Origin: Bacilli bacterium
GTDB lineage: Bacteria > Bacillota_I > Bacilli_A > RFN20 > CAG-826
NCBI GenBank assembly: GCA_016296775.1
Contig: JAEDIE010000002.1
Span: 1-64,000, forward strand
Direction: 5' to 3'
DNA: 64,000 bases
Below the pieces are notes generated by a model, which saw only the letters and a program-made list of their open reading frames with translations, was not told the origin of the DNA and ran no database searches. Positions 47,305 through 56,210 of this stretch are shown piece by piece (position 1 is the first letter of the stretch; every line of letters starts with the position of its first letter). The position numbers and the translations under genes are program-made.

Positions 47305-47739
47305 ATGGTAAATCGTGTCGTTTTAGTTGGAAGGTTAACAAAGGATCCTGAATTAAGAAGGACAAATAGTGGATCTGCAGTTGCTTCATTTACATTAGCT
47401 TTTACAAATAGACAAAAAAATGCTGATGGTAGTAATTCTTCAAGTTTTGTAACATGCACTGCATGGAATAAAACTGCTGAAGTAATTTCTCAATATTGCA
47501 GTAAAGGAAGTCAAATTTGTGTTGATGGTAGATTAGTTGAAACAAGATTCCAACGTAAAGATGGTACGAATGCTTCACGCATTGAAATTATTGTAGAAAA
47601 TATTGAATTATTAGGAAGAAAAAATACAACAGAAGATAGGAATGATGGTTATGTTGCTGACACCAGTTCAGTTGATGTTTACGAGAAGGAAAGTGATAGT
47701 GCAGCTGGTGATATAGCAGATGATGATCTTCCATTCTAG
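47305..47739 (+). CDS. ssb: Single-stranded DNA-binding protein
   Basis: 144 residues. OB-fold at about 1-105 with the family start [16 protein letters not shown] and [20 protein letters not shown]. The acidic tail ends DDDLPF, the partner-binding C-terminal motif. GGAGG precedes the start; it lies 15 bp after rpsF. Confidence 0.97.
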   Translation: MVNRVVLVGRLTKDPELRRTNSGSAVASFTLAFTNRQKNADGSNSSSFVTCTAWNKTAEVISQYCSKGSQICVDGRLVETRFQRKDGTNASRIEIIVENIELLGRKNTTEDRNDGYVADTSSVDVYEKESDSAAGDIADDDLPF

Positions 47740-47749
47740 AAAGGAAAAT

Positions 47750-47977
47750 ATGGCTTATTTAAAGAAAAGAGTAAGAAAAAAGGTTTGTTACTTTACAAAG
47801 AACAAAATTAAACATATCGACTATAAGGATGTTGAAACTTTAAGAAAGTTCATTACTGCTGGCGGAAGAATTTCTCCACGTAGATTAACTGGAACAAGCG
47901 CTAAATATCAAAGACAACTTAAAACAGCTATTGAAAGAGCTCGTTTTATGGCCTTACTTCCATACGTCGAAGATTAA
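47750..47977 (+). CDS. rpsR: 30S ribosomal protein S18
   Basis: 75 residues. The start is set by GAAAGGAA upstream of ATG 47750; an earlier in-frame ATG at 47720 lies inside ssb. The core includes [16 protein letters not shown] and [20 protein letters not shown]. Last gene of the operon; a terminator follows. Confidence 0.97.
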   Translation: MAYLKKRVRKKVCYFTKNKIKHIDYKDVETLRKFITAGGRISPRRLTGTSAKYQRQLKTAIERARFMALLPYVED

Positions 47978-47993
47978 TTTTACAAATAATAAG

Positions 47994-48018
47994 AGGTCGC
48001 TTAAAAGCGATCTTTTTT
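47994..48018 (+). terminator. Intrinsic terminator of the rpsF operon
   Basis: AGGTCGCT pairs with AGCGATCT (47994-48001 with 48006-48013, one G-U pair, 4-nt loop), followed by a T run to 48018. Confidence 0.85.
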
Positions 48019-48072
48019 ATTACTTTAAGCAACATTTTAAGCAAGATTTTGGCAAAATCTTTTATTAAGTAA

Positions 48073-48240
48073 ATGGAATATGATATCCCATATACTGCAA
48101 ACGAATTGCTAGTTTTGCTAAAGATAAAATCAAAAGAGACTCTTAGAGGTAATTATCTTAATCCAGCCTTGGAGAATGGTTTAATAAAAATGACACTACC
48201 TGATAAGCCTAAAAGTAAAAACCAAAAATATATAAAATAA
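48073..48240 (+). CDS. Orphan winged-helix mini-protein or remnant (Fic/AlbA_2-associated C-terminal domain)
   Basis: 55 residues. NELLVLLKIKSKETLR, then NYLNPALENGLIKMTLPDKP and SKNQKYI match the winged-helix unit often found at the C-terminus of Fic-family or AlbA_2-type ATP-binding proteins (recognised from memory). Here it stands alone: a stop lies directly upstream in frame and only 95 bp separate it from rpsR. No Shine-Dalgarno is visible. It could be the last piece of a lost gene or a free small DNA-binding protein. An AAGATTTT/AAAATCTT hairpin (48043-48061) and a 9-bp direct repeat TTTAAGCAA (48024-48032, 48036-48044) lie upstream. Confidence 0.5.
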   Translation: MEYDIPYTANELLVLLKIKSKETLRGNYLNPALENGLIKMTLPDKPKSKNQKYIK

Positions 48241-48252
48241 TAGGGATTTCAT

Positions 48253-49062
48253 ATGGAAATTAAAAAAATACATGATCAACACGTACATACATCCTATTCA
48301 GAAGATTCATCAGCTAATTTAGAGAAATATATTCAAATAGCTATAGATTTAGGTTGTTCTTATTTTGTTATGACTGATCATTTGGATTTTGATATTCCTA
48401 TGTATCATGAACATTGGATAGCTGATTATGATGAACAAAAGAAAGAAATTATTGAGTTACAAAAGAAATATAAAAATAAAATAACATTACTTCAAGGAAT
48501 TGAATGTGGATATAGAGAAGGATATGAAAACAATATAAAAGAGGTAGTATTTCATAGGGATTTTGATTTAATTAACCTTTCAATACATAACTATTTAGAC
48601 TTAGATTTTTATTATAAAGAAGATTTTTTAAAGTATGGAATTAATAAAATGGTAAATTTATATTTAGAAGCTGCTATTAAAGCACTTGATAGTGATATAG
48701 ATTTTGATGTTCTTTCTCATATTGATTATGCATTTAAAACAGCTAAACAAATTGATCCAAATATTAAATTCAATTTATTTGAAAATCAGCTTGTAGTTTT
48801 ATTAAAAAAATTAATAAATAAAAATAAAACTTTAGAGATAAACACTAAAGTACAAGAGTCAATAAATGATAAAAACCATACGAAATACTTACTAAATTTA
48901 TATTATTCACTTGGGGGAAGAAATATCACTATAAGTAGTGATGCCCATGTTGAAAGTAGATATTTATCAAGATTTGAAGAATATAAACAGATAGCAAAAG
49001 AAGAGAATTTTACTTACTTATGCTATTTTATAAAGAGAAAGAAATATTATTTTAATATTTAA
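48253..49062 (+). CDS. PHP-domain phosphoesterase (histidinol-phosphatase-like)
   Basis: 269 residues. PHP metal motifs: HDQHVHTSYS near residue 7, TDHLD near 42, the GIECGY motif, NLSIHNYLD, SHIDYA and SSDAHV near the C-terminus. This is the layout of HisK-type histidinol-phosphate phosphatase, but no other histidine genes are nearby, so another sugar- or nucleotide-phosphate is possible. AGGGATTTC lies before the start. It is on its own, just upstream of the glycan locus. Confidence 0.82.
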   Translation: MEIKKIHDQHVHTSYSEDSSANLEKYIQIAIDLGCSYFVMTDHLDFDIPMYHEHWIADYDEQKKEIIELQKKYKNKITLLQGIECGYREGYENNIKEVVFHRDFDLINLSIHNYLDLDFYYKEDFLKYGINKMVNLYLEAAIKALDSDIDFDVLSHIDYAFKTAKQIDPNIKFNLFENQLVVLLKKLINKNKTLEINTKVQESINDKNHTKYLLNLYYSLGGRNITISSDAHVESRYLSRFEEYKQIAKEENFTYLCYFIKRKKYYFNI

Positions 49063-49106
49063 AATAAAAAGATAAAAATTTGTTTTAAGTAAAATGAGAA
49101 AATTAT

Positions 49107-49126
49107 TTGCTATAACGTTATAGCAA
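49107..49126. promoter_or_regulatory. LacI-type operator of the glycan locus
   Basis: TTGCTATAACGTTATAGCAA is a perfect 20-bp palindrome with a central CG, the form bound by LacI/GalR-family repressors. It covers the -35 and spacer of the locus promoter. A LacI-family gene starts at 63846 at the far end of the same gene run and is the likely ligand. Confidence 0.85.
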
Positions 49127-49135
49127 TGTTATTAT
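49107..49135 (+). promoter_or_regulatory. Promoter of the glycan-utilisation operon
   Basis: TTGCTA (49107-49112), 17-bp spacer, TATTAT (49130-49135). The predicted start is near 49142, giving a leader of about 12 nt that carries TAGGAAA. Confidence 0.65.
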
Positions 49136-49153
49136 GATATTAGGAAATTATAA

Positions 49154-50311
49154 ATGAGAGACAAAAAATTTATTTTAACTCTTTTAGGCGTTAGTTGTTT
49201 TGTTATCACATCTTGTAATGGAATCGATAGCAACTCTTTTTTTCCACCTATCGAAGAGCAAATAACTAAATCAACTAATAATCCATATTCTAATCCAACT
49301 TATCCTCTTTTATTTAACGAAAAGAAACCTACCTATACTGCAGATCCATTTGTAATTAGAGGAGATGATGGATATTTTTACATGTATTGTACTCAAACTG
49401 AAGTATATGCAAATCAAGAATATAAGACTTTTAAAAAAGGACCTGTATTTTCTTCATATGATTTAGTCAATTGGGAGTATGTTTCTGATGTATTTAGTAA
49501 TTACAATCCAGAATGGGGAACAAGTGGGGCAGGAGTTTGGGCTCCAACTGTTATTAAAGTAGGAAATAAATATAATTACTACTATTCTCTTTCAGTCGGA
49601 GAAGATACAAATCCAGGGATTGGTGTAGCAACAGCTGATTATCCTTATGGTCCATTTACTCATTATGGAAAGTTATTTAATAGTAATGAAATTGGAGTTA
49701 CTAATTCTATAGATCCATTTGTTTTATATGATAACGATAAATTATATATGGCTTTTGGTTCATATGGAGGATTAATTACTATAGTTGAATTAACAGAAGA
49801 TGGTTTAGATTTAAAAAAAGGAATTGAATATCAAAAAGAACATAAAGTAGCTATTGCAGGGTTTGAAATATTTAATGTAGATAATTACGAAGGAACATTC
49901 ATTTTTAAAGAAAAAGATACATATTATTTATTATTATCAACTGGAACATGTTTAAGTGGATTAAATTCTACTTATAGAGTTGTTTGTGCAACAAGTGATT
50001 CTTTATTTGGACCATATAAAGATTCAAAAGGAAGAGATATGTTTGGTCCTAATAGAGGAGATGTAGTTGTAGCTCCTTCTTTAAGTACAGCTATGGGTGT
50101 AGGGCATTGTGCTGTTATTCAAGATGATGCTTTAAATTATTGGATGATTTATCATGGATATGACACTATTGATAATAGTTCTTATCGTTCATTATATTTA
50201 GATCAATTATTATTTGATCCTGAAACAAAATTACCTTCAGTAAGTGACCATGTAGCAAGCAATCACGAAACTAAAAACGGTCCTTACATTAATAGTTTGG
50301 AGAATAAATAA
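49154..50311 (+). CDS. Surface GH43-family glycosidase (lipoprotein)
   Basis: 385 residues. A signal peptide ends in the lipobox ITSC (Cys21), so it is anchored on the outer face of the membrane. GH43 five-blade propeller motifs: TADPFVI (general base Asp), WAPTVIKVG, NSIDPFVLY (pKa modulator Asp), NYEGTFIFK (general acid Glu) and GVGHCAVI with YWMIYHGY. The motifs fit arabinanase or arabinofuranosidase/xylosidase branches. First gene of the locus; it overlaps by one base the start of a second GH43 lipoprotein of the same layout. Confidence 0.88.
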   Translation: MRDKKFILTLLGVSCFVITSCNGIDSNSFFPPIEEQITKSTNNPYSNPTYPLLFNEKKPTYTADPFVIRGDDGYFYMYCTQTEVYANQEYKTFKKGPVFSSYDLVNWEYVSDVFSNYNPEWGTSGAGVWAPTVIKVGNKYNYYYSLSVGEDTNPGIGVATADYPYGPFTHYGKLFNSNEIGVTNSIDPFVLYDNDKLYMAFGSYGGLITIVELTEDGLDLKKGIEYQKEHKVAIAGFEIFNVDNYEGTFIFKEKDTYYLLLSTGTCLSGLNSTYRVVCATSDSLFGPYKDSKGRDMFGPNRGDVVVAPSLSTAMGVGHCAVIQDDALNYWMIYHGYDTIDNSSYRSLYLDQLLFDPETKLPSVSDHVASNHETKNGPYINSLENK

Positions 50312-51489
50312 TGAAAAAATTAGCTTCTATATTCATGCTTATTTCTGTTCTTTCTTTATCATCTTGTCAATCATCAAATAAAAATGATGTGGGAAATGAT
50401 AGTAATATTACAAAAAAAGAATATATAAGAGAGAAATATTCTAATCCTTTAAATTTCTATAAAGTTGATGGATCAAAATATGATGTATATTGTGCTGATC
50501 CTGATGTTATTAGATGCGATGAAGATAATTATTATTACATGTATTGTACAAATACAGATTGTGAAATGGGTGAAAAAGGTATTATGTATGATCGTTCACC
50601 CATCTTTAGAAGTAGAAATCTAGTTGATTGGACTTGGTGTGGTAGTGTTTTTGATGGATTAGAAAATGCTGCTAATTGGGGAACAAAAGATGCTGGTGTT
50701 TGGGGTCCTTCAGTAATTAAAGTCGGTAATAGATATAATTATTACTATGGATTATCAACATGGGGCGATCCTAATCCTGGTATTGGAGTAGCAAGTTCTC
50801 CAACTCCTTATGGACCATGGGTAGATCATGGAAAAATACTTGATTCAGTTGATAGCGGAGTTAAAAATTCAATTGACCCTCAAGCATTATATGTTGGAGA
50901 TAAATTATATTTAGTATGGGGTTCATTCTTTGGAATAGGAATAATTGAACTTACTGAAGATGGATTGGAACCATATGTAGGTAGTACAAATTTAAAAGAA
51001 TATACAAAATATATTATTAAAGACAATACAACTGATGGAATAATGGATGTAAATATTAACTATGAAGGTAGTTATATAGTTCAAAAAGATAATAAATTCT
51101 ATTATTTTGGTTCACAAGGAACATGTTTAAGCGGAACAAATTCAACTTATAAAGTTAAAGTCGGAGTCAGTGATTCTATTTTTGGACCATATAAAGGATC
51201 AGATAACTTTGAATTAGATGATAAAAACGGTTCATTTGGTGATTTAGTTGTTTCACCTAGTAGTGAAGTTGCTGGAACTGGACATAATACAATTATTAAG
51301 GATTTTGATGGAAGATATTGGATTTTATATCATGGATATCATATTAATGGAAATCTTCCAGAATATCGTATTCCATTTTTAGATGAACTTACCTGGAGCG
51401 AAGAAACATCAATGCCTTTTGTTAAAGGTAATAATGCATCAATTAATGAAGAAAAATTGGGACCAACAATTTTAAAATATAAGGAGTAA
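50311..51489 (+). CDS. Second surface GH43-family glycosidase (lipoprotein)
   Basis: 392 residues. Lipobox LSSC (Cys19). GH43 motifs in the same order as its neighbour: CADPDVIR, WGPSVIKVG, NSIDPQALYVG, NYEGSYIVQ and GTGHNTII with YWILYHGY. Both also share the LSG-NSTY segment and a GP-I tail, so they arose by tandem duplication and then diverged. The start overlaps the previous stop by one base (TAATG). Substrate probably alpha-L-arabinofuranosyl or beta-xylosyl, inferred from the family. Confidence 0.88.
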   Translation: MKKLASIFMLISVLSLSSCQSSNKNDVGNDSNITKKEYIREKYSNPLNFYKVDGSKYDVYCADPDVIRCDEDNYYYMYCTNTDCEMGEKGIMYDRSPIFRSRNLVDWTWCGSVFDGLENAANWGTKDAGVWGPSVIKVGNRYNYYYGLSTWGDPNPGIGVASSPTPYGPWVDHGKILDSVDSGVKNSIDPQALYVGDKLYLVWGSFFGIGIIELTEDGLEPYVGSTNLKEYTKYIIKDNTTDGIMDVNINYEGSYIVQKDNKFYYFGSQGTCLSGTNSTYKVKVGVSDSIFGPYKGSDNFELDDKNGSFGDLVVSPSSEVAGTGHNTIIKDFDGRYWILYHGYHINGNLPEYRIPFLDELTWSEETSMPFVKGNNASINEEKLGPTILKYKE

Positions 51490-51493
51490 ATTT

Positions 51494-52981
51494 ATGAAAA
51501 GAAGTAAAATTTTAACTGTTTTATCGATCGTTTCATTATTTGGAGGTTTATTTTCTTGTTCAAGTGGAAGTAACACTGAAGAAGTAAATGACATTGTAAG
51601 AGATGGTAATGGATCAATAGTTTATAACAATGTTGAATTAAAGTTATGGAGCGTTACAACTGGAGAAGATGCTTCTACTCAAGATGCAATTATTGGTAAT
51701 TTTAATTCTTTATATGAAGGAATGATTCATGTCACAACAGAACACATTTCTCGTTATGATTTAGAATCTAGATTAACTTCTACCATGAGTTTTGATAAGA
51801 AAAATGCCCCAGATGCATTATTTACACATGGACATAGAACAAATGAATACATTGGAAACGAATGGATTCAACCCATTGAAGATTACTATACAATGAGCGA
51901 TACTCCTTTAGATAAATCAGATTTTGCTCCAAGTTTATTAAATACAGTTACACATAATGGAAAAATGTATTCTACTCCAATTGATGTTCATTCAACAATG
52001 ATTGAAATTAGAACTGATATTTTAACTAAAAATGGGTTATCAATTCCTTCAAATTATAACGAACTTGTTAGTGTTTGTACTCAAGCTACTGAATTAGCAG
52101 CTAAAGGTAATTTATGGATTAGAGGTGAAAATAGTGAAGGATATGCTAGTGATGAATGGAGAAAAGCTACAACAGCTGAAGCATATACTCCTTTCCCAAT
52201 CTCATATGGGGATATGTGGGTCCATGAATTTTTAGGATATACTGCTGCTGTTCAAAATGGTGGAAAATTTCTTACCGAAGATGGAAAGGGTATGCCAGGA
52301 TGGAACAGTGATGAAGTTGCTAATGGTTTACAAGTTTTAAGAGGTTGGATTTTCCCAACTTCAACTTCTAAAAATAAATATCAATTAAGCTTAGATTATG
52401 GATCAGATTATGATGTAGGTATCGAACCATTTAAGAGCGGAAAATCAATATTTAAATTAAATGGACCATGGGTCTATAAAACAGATTTAGATTCTTTCTC
52501 AACCATGTTAAGAAACGATGGAGGAGATAATAACATTACAACACGTAGTTTATCCAATATGTTAACTAGTGATACTTCAACTGAATATGCTTCAAAAATT
52601 AAAGGTGAAGGTCATGCAATTATGTTAATGTCAACTGTTGAAAGTGCTACAAAAAAATGTGCTGCAAGTGTTTTTGCTGATTATATGGCATATTATTCAG
52701 GAATTGAATGGGCAAGAAGAGGACATATTCCTGCAGTAAATTCTGTATTAAATAACAATGATTTTAAAGGCGATGCCGACTATACAAAATATATTCAATA
52801 TTGGGGAACACCAAACGATTATGAAGTTTATGGTCCAACTCAATACTACTCATATATTGATACATATTTTAAAAATTCATTACAAAAATCAATAGCTTCT
52901 CAATTTAAAAACACTCCAATTAAAGAAATTTTGGATGAACAATATAAAGGATGTAAAGCATATATAGAACTTTATGCATAA
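51494..52981 (+). CDS. Sugar ABC transporter substrate-binding lipoprotein
   Basis: 495 residues. Lipobox FSC at residues 21-23 after the hydrophobic signal. The mature part is a family 1 extracellular solute-binding protein (ITNFN-type core: AIIGNFNSLYEG, DALFTHGHRTNEYI, MYSTPIDVHS). Aromatics and acidic residues are frequent, as in oligosaccharide binders. It lies directly before the two permeases (8-bp overlap with the first), and is therefore the receptor of this importer. Confidence 0.88.
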   Translation: MKRSKILTVLSIVSLFGGLFSCSSGSNTEEVNDIVRDGNGSIVYNNVELKLWSVTTGEDASTQDAIIGNFNSLYEGMIHVTTEHISRYDLESRLTSTMSFDKKNAPDALFTHGHRTNEYIGNEWIQPIEDYYTMSDTPLDKSDFAPSLLNTVTHNGKMYSTPIDVHSTMIEIRTDILTKNGLSIPSNYNELVSVCTQATELAAKGNLWIRGENSEGYASDEWRKATTAEAYTPFPISYGDMWVHEFLGYTAAVQNGGKFLTEDGKGMPGWNSDEVANGLQVLRGWIFPTSTSKNKYQLSLDYGSDYDVGIEPFKSGKSIFKLNGPWVYKTDLDSFSTMLRNDGGDNNITTRSLSNMLTSDTSTEYASKIKGEGHAIMLMSTVESATKKCAASVFADYMAYYSGIEWARRGHIPAVNSVLNNNDFKGDADYTKYIQYWGTPNDYEVYGPTQYYSYIDTYFKNSLQKSIASQFKNTPIKEILDEQYKGCKAYIELYA

Positions 52982-53957
52982 AGAAGAAACTAAAAATATT
53001 TCAATTGAATTAGTTGCTAGAAGAGAAAAAACAAAAAATAACCTAAGAAAAACAAGTCTTTTAGGAATGTTCTTAGGTCCATATGGAATTTGTTTCTTAT
53101 TGTTTTTTGCTTTTCCGTTAGTTTTAGGAATAATAATGTCATTTTCTACTTTTGATGGAAAATCATTATTTCCTAGTGGATTTGCAGGTTTTGATAATTA
53201 CATTAAGTTATTTACAAATGAAGTATTATCTAAAGACTTCTGGTCTAGTATTTGGAATACAATTAGATTTGCTTTAATTATTGTTCCTTTATCAATTATT
53301 ATTCCTTTAGGTTTAGCTTTATTAACCAGTTTAAAACCTCCAGGATATAAGTTTTTTAGAGCTTGTATTTATCTTCCAGGAATCTTTCCTTTAACAGCAA
53401 CTGGTTTAATTTTATTAAAGATGTTTGCATTTAGAGGTGGATTTATTAATTCAGTATTTAATATTTCAATTGACTGGTTTGGTGATGTTGGAGCCTGCTG
53501 GTTTATGATTGGTTTATTCTGTTTATGGTGTGGAATTGGTGGCAATTTCATTATTCTTTGTGCTGGTTTAGAAAACGTTGATAAATCATTATATGAAGCT
53601 GTTAATATTGATGGCGGAAATAAAATTCATAGGTTTTTCCACGTTACTTTACCAGGAATATCTTCTCAATTATTTTTATGTATTTTTACGACATTTACTG
53701 GATATATGAACCTTTATGGTCAAGTGTATATTTTAGGTACAGGTGTAGCTGATCAAGACGAGATGATGACTGCAGTTTATAGAATTCAAAACTTCTTACT
53801 TGGTAGTTCAAAAAGCTATGGATATGCTGCAGCAATGGGCATTTGTTTAGGTGTTTTAATTATAATTATTGCCATTATTCAAATGGTTGTTTCAAAAGAA
53901 AGAAGAGGAAACGGAAAGCATGCAAAGGCGTTCGAAAAATACAAAAAGAGTAAGTAA
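52974..53957 (+). CDS. Sugar ABC transporter permease (MalF-like)
   Basis: 327 residues with six predicted membrane helices. The family 1 carbohydrate permease pattern is clear: YGICFLLFFAFPLVLGI at the start, and the ATPase-coupling EAA loop YEAVNIDGGNKIHRFFHVTLPG near 205-226. It overlaps the binding-protein gene by 8 bp and the next permease gene by about 38 bp. Confidence 0.9.
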   Translation: MHKEETKNISIELVARREKTKNNLRKTSLLGMFLGPYGICFLLFFAFPLVLGIIMSFSTFDGKSLFPSGFAGFDNYIKLFTNEVLSKDFWSSIWNTIRFALIIVPLSIIIPLGLALLTSLKPPGYKFFRACIYLPGIFPLTATGLILLKMFAFRGGFINSVFNISIDWFGDVGACWFMIGLFCLWCGIGGNFIILCAGLENVDKSLYEAVNIDGGNKIHRFFHVTLPGISSQLFLCIFTTFTGYMNLYGQVYILGTGVADQDEMMTAVYRIQNFLLGSSKSYGYAAAMGICLGVLIIIIAIIQMVVSKERRGNGKHAKAFEKYKKSK

Positions 53958-54813
53958 AACTATTGCTTTTATTATTCTTTTAATTGTTTCAATAATAGCA
54001 TTAATTCCAATTGTTTGGGGTGTTTTTGGTAGTTTTAGAAGTTATGAAGATTTCTTTACTAATTCTAGTTCGTTCTTCCCTTCATCTTGGGATAAATTTA
54101 CATTAGATGGATATAAAGAGTTATTTTCACACACAACATATAATGAAGCTGATGCAAATGTTTACTATCCAATTTGGAATTGGTTATTAAATTCTTTAAT
54201 TGTTTCAATTGGGGGAACATTACTCTATTTAGTTATTGCATCTTTAGCAGCATATGCTTTTGTCTTTTTAGATTTTAAATATTCTAATGTAATATTCTAT
54301 TTTCTAATTGGAACCATGACTATTCCAGGAGTTATTTCAACTACTCCTCAATTAATAAATATGAATATGTTGCATGCATATAAAAATCTTTTAGGTTTAA
54401 TTATTCCAAGTTTAGGTGGGGTTTACGGGTTATTTTTAATCAGACAATTCTTCTTATCTATTCCTAAAGATTTAGTTGAAAATGCAAGAATGGATGGAGC
54501 AAGCAATTTTAAAATCTTCTTAACTATCGTTCTTCCTTTAGGAAAATCAGCTTTATTTGTTCAAGGTTTATTCGGATTTATGGGAGCATGGAATGATGTT
54601 CAATGGGCACAACTTATTATTGGAAATGCTCCAAGAACAACTTGGACGTTAGCATATGGATTAAAAGTTATAGCAGATAACACAGAAAGCATTGAATCTA
54701 TTACATTAGCTTTAGCAAGTGCAGTTATTACTATGATTCCTATATTAATTGTGTATTTATTTGCTCAATCAAAGATTATTGAAGGTGTAGCTAATACTGG
54801 TATAAAGAGGTAA
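53920..54813 (+). CDS. Sugar ABC transporter permease (MalG-like)
   Basis: 297 residues from ATG 53920, which has GAGGAAACGGAAAG upstream; an ATG 51 bp earlier is less likely. Six helices. The MalG-type features are IIVWGVFGSFR-like segment after the first helix, and the EAA loop ENARMDGASNFKIFLTIVLP near 185-205. It overlaps the MalF-like gene and is followed after 5 bp by the ATPase gene. Confidence 0.9.
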   Translation: MQRRSKNTKRVSKTIAFIILLIVSIIALIPIVWGVFGSFRSYEDFFTNSSSFFPSSWDKFTLDGYKELFSHTTYNEADANVYYPIWNWLLNSLIVSIGGTLLYLVIASLAAYAFVFLDFKYSNVIFYFLIGTMTIPGVISTTPQLINMNMLHAYKNLLGLIIPSLGGVYGLFLIRQFFLSIPKDLVENARMDGASNFKIFLTIVLPLGKSALFVQGLFGFMGAWNDVQWAQLIIGNAPRTTWTLAYGLKVIADNTESIESITLALASAVITMIPILIVYLFAQSKIIEGVANTGIKR

Positions 54814-54818
54814 GTTTT

Positions 54819-56210
54819 ATGGGTAAAAATAATGATGTTTATATTAATGAAAAAATAAGTTCATTTATTTGTTTAGAACACGTAGATAAAATTTATGCTA
54901 ATGGTGTTAAAGCTGTACATGATTTTTGTTTAGATGTTGATAAAAATGAGTTTGTTGCATTAGTTGGTCCTTCAGGATGTGGTAAATCAACAACATTAAG
55001 AATGATTGCTGGATTAGAAGATATAAGTAATGGAAATTTATGGATAAATAAAGCATATGCTAACTATTTACCTAGTAAAGATAGGGATATTGCTATGGTT
55101 TTCCAAAGCTATGCCCTATATCCAAATAAAAATGTATACGATAATATTTCATTTGGCTTGAAAATTAGACATGTTGATAAAAAAGAAATTGAACAAAGAG
55201 TATTTGAAACAGCCGAAATTTTAGATTTAGGTCACCTTTTAGATAGATTCCCACGTGAACTTAGTGGAGGTCAAATGCAACGTGTTGCTTTAGGTAGAGC
55301 TATTGTTAGAAAAGCTAATATCTTCTTGATGGATGAACCATTATCTAACCTTGATGCTAAATTAAGAGTTCAAATGAGATGCGAAATCGTTAGAATTCAT
55401 AGAGAAGTAAAAGCTACAACAATTTATGTTACTCATGATCAAACTGAAGCTATGACTATGGCAACAAAAATTGTTGTTATGAATAAAGGATTTATTCAAC
55501 AAATTGCTAAACCAATGGAAGCTTACTTAAATCCTAATAATTTATTTGTTGCTACATTTATTGGTTCACCTTCTATGAACATCTTTGAAGCTAAATATAA
55601 TAAAGGAAAAATTACTCTTCCAAATGGCACTAGTTTTAAAATTGATGCAGGAATTCATAATGAATTTTATACTAAAAGGTTAGAAGAACTTAATAATATT
55701 TTAGATAATTTTGATGAATTTGGATTAGAAGAAATGAGAAGAATTGAATCTAATCAACCATATATTAAAGGTGAAAAAGTCGTAAAGGTAGAAAAGAAAA
55801 AGAAATTCCAATGGTTGATTAATTTAATTAATAAAAAGAAAATTGAAGAAGAAAAAGTTAGAACTAGAGAAGAAATGAGGAAAAAGATCGAGCTTTATAG
55901 GGATAATGCTCTTCATGCTTTAGAAAATGAACATCCTCTTTATATAGGTATTAGACCAGAACATTTCTTCTTAAATGAAGATTTTAGAGGTTGTAAAAAA
56001 TCTGATAGCTTTAAAGTCAAAGTTAATATGATTGAGCTATTAGGTAGTGAATATATTATTCATACAAATTTAGATGATAAGAAACTTCAAATCAAATTGA
56101 ATGGACTTGTTAGTGTTAAAGAAGAACAAGACGTAGATGTCTGTTTTGATGAATCATTAGTTCAAATATTTGATATTGATAGCGGATTATCGTTAAGGAG
56201 GGAAAAATAA
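54819..56210 (+). CDS. Sugar ABC transporter ATPase (MsmK/MalK-like) with a 95-residue insertion
   Basis: 463 residues, about 95 longer than MsmK or MalK. Walker A GPSGCGKS at 50-57, Q-loop VFQSYALYP, signature LSGGQMQRVALGRAI from 148, Walker B IFLMDEPLSNLDAKLR. The regulatory OB/TOBE part starts near 250, but residues about 278-372 form a highly charged, probably helical insertion (LEELNNILDNFDEFG, KKKKFQWLINLINKKK) before the family motif IGIRPEH at 377-382. In many Bacillota a single shared MsmK serves several importers; here the operon carries its own copy. It overlaps the next gene by one base. Confidence 0.9.
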   Translation: MGKNNDVYINEKISSFICLEHVDKIYANGVKAVHDFCLDVDKNEFVALVGPSGCGKSTTLRMIAGLEDISNGNLWINKAYANYLPSKDRDIAMVFQSYALYPNKNVYDNISFGLKIRHVDKKEIEQRVFETAEILDLGHLLDRFPRELSGGQMQRVALGRAIVRKANIFLMDEPLSNLDAKLRVQMRCEIVRIHREVKATTIYVTHDQTEAMTMATKIVVMNKGFIQQIAKPMEAYLNPNNLFVATFIGSPSMNIFEAKYNKGKITLPNGTSFKIDAGIHNEFYTKRLEELNNILDNFDEFGLEEMRRIESNQPYIKGEKVVKVEKKKKFQWLINLINKKKIEEEKVRTREEMRKKIELYRDNALHALENEHPLYIGIRPEHFFLNEDFRGCKKSDSFKVKVNMIELLGSEYIIHTNLDDKKLQIKLNGLVSVKEEQDVDVCFDESLVQIFDIDSGLSLRREK

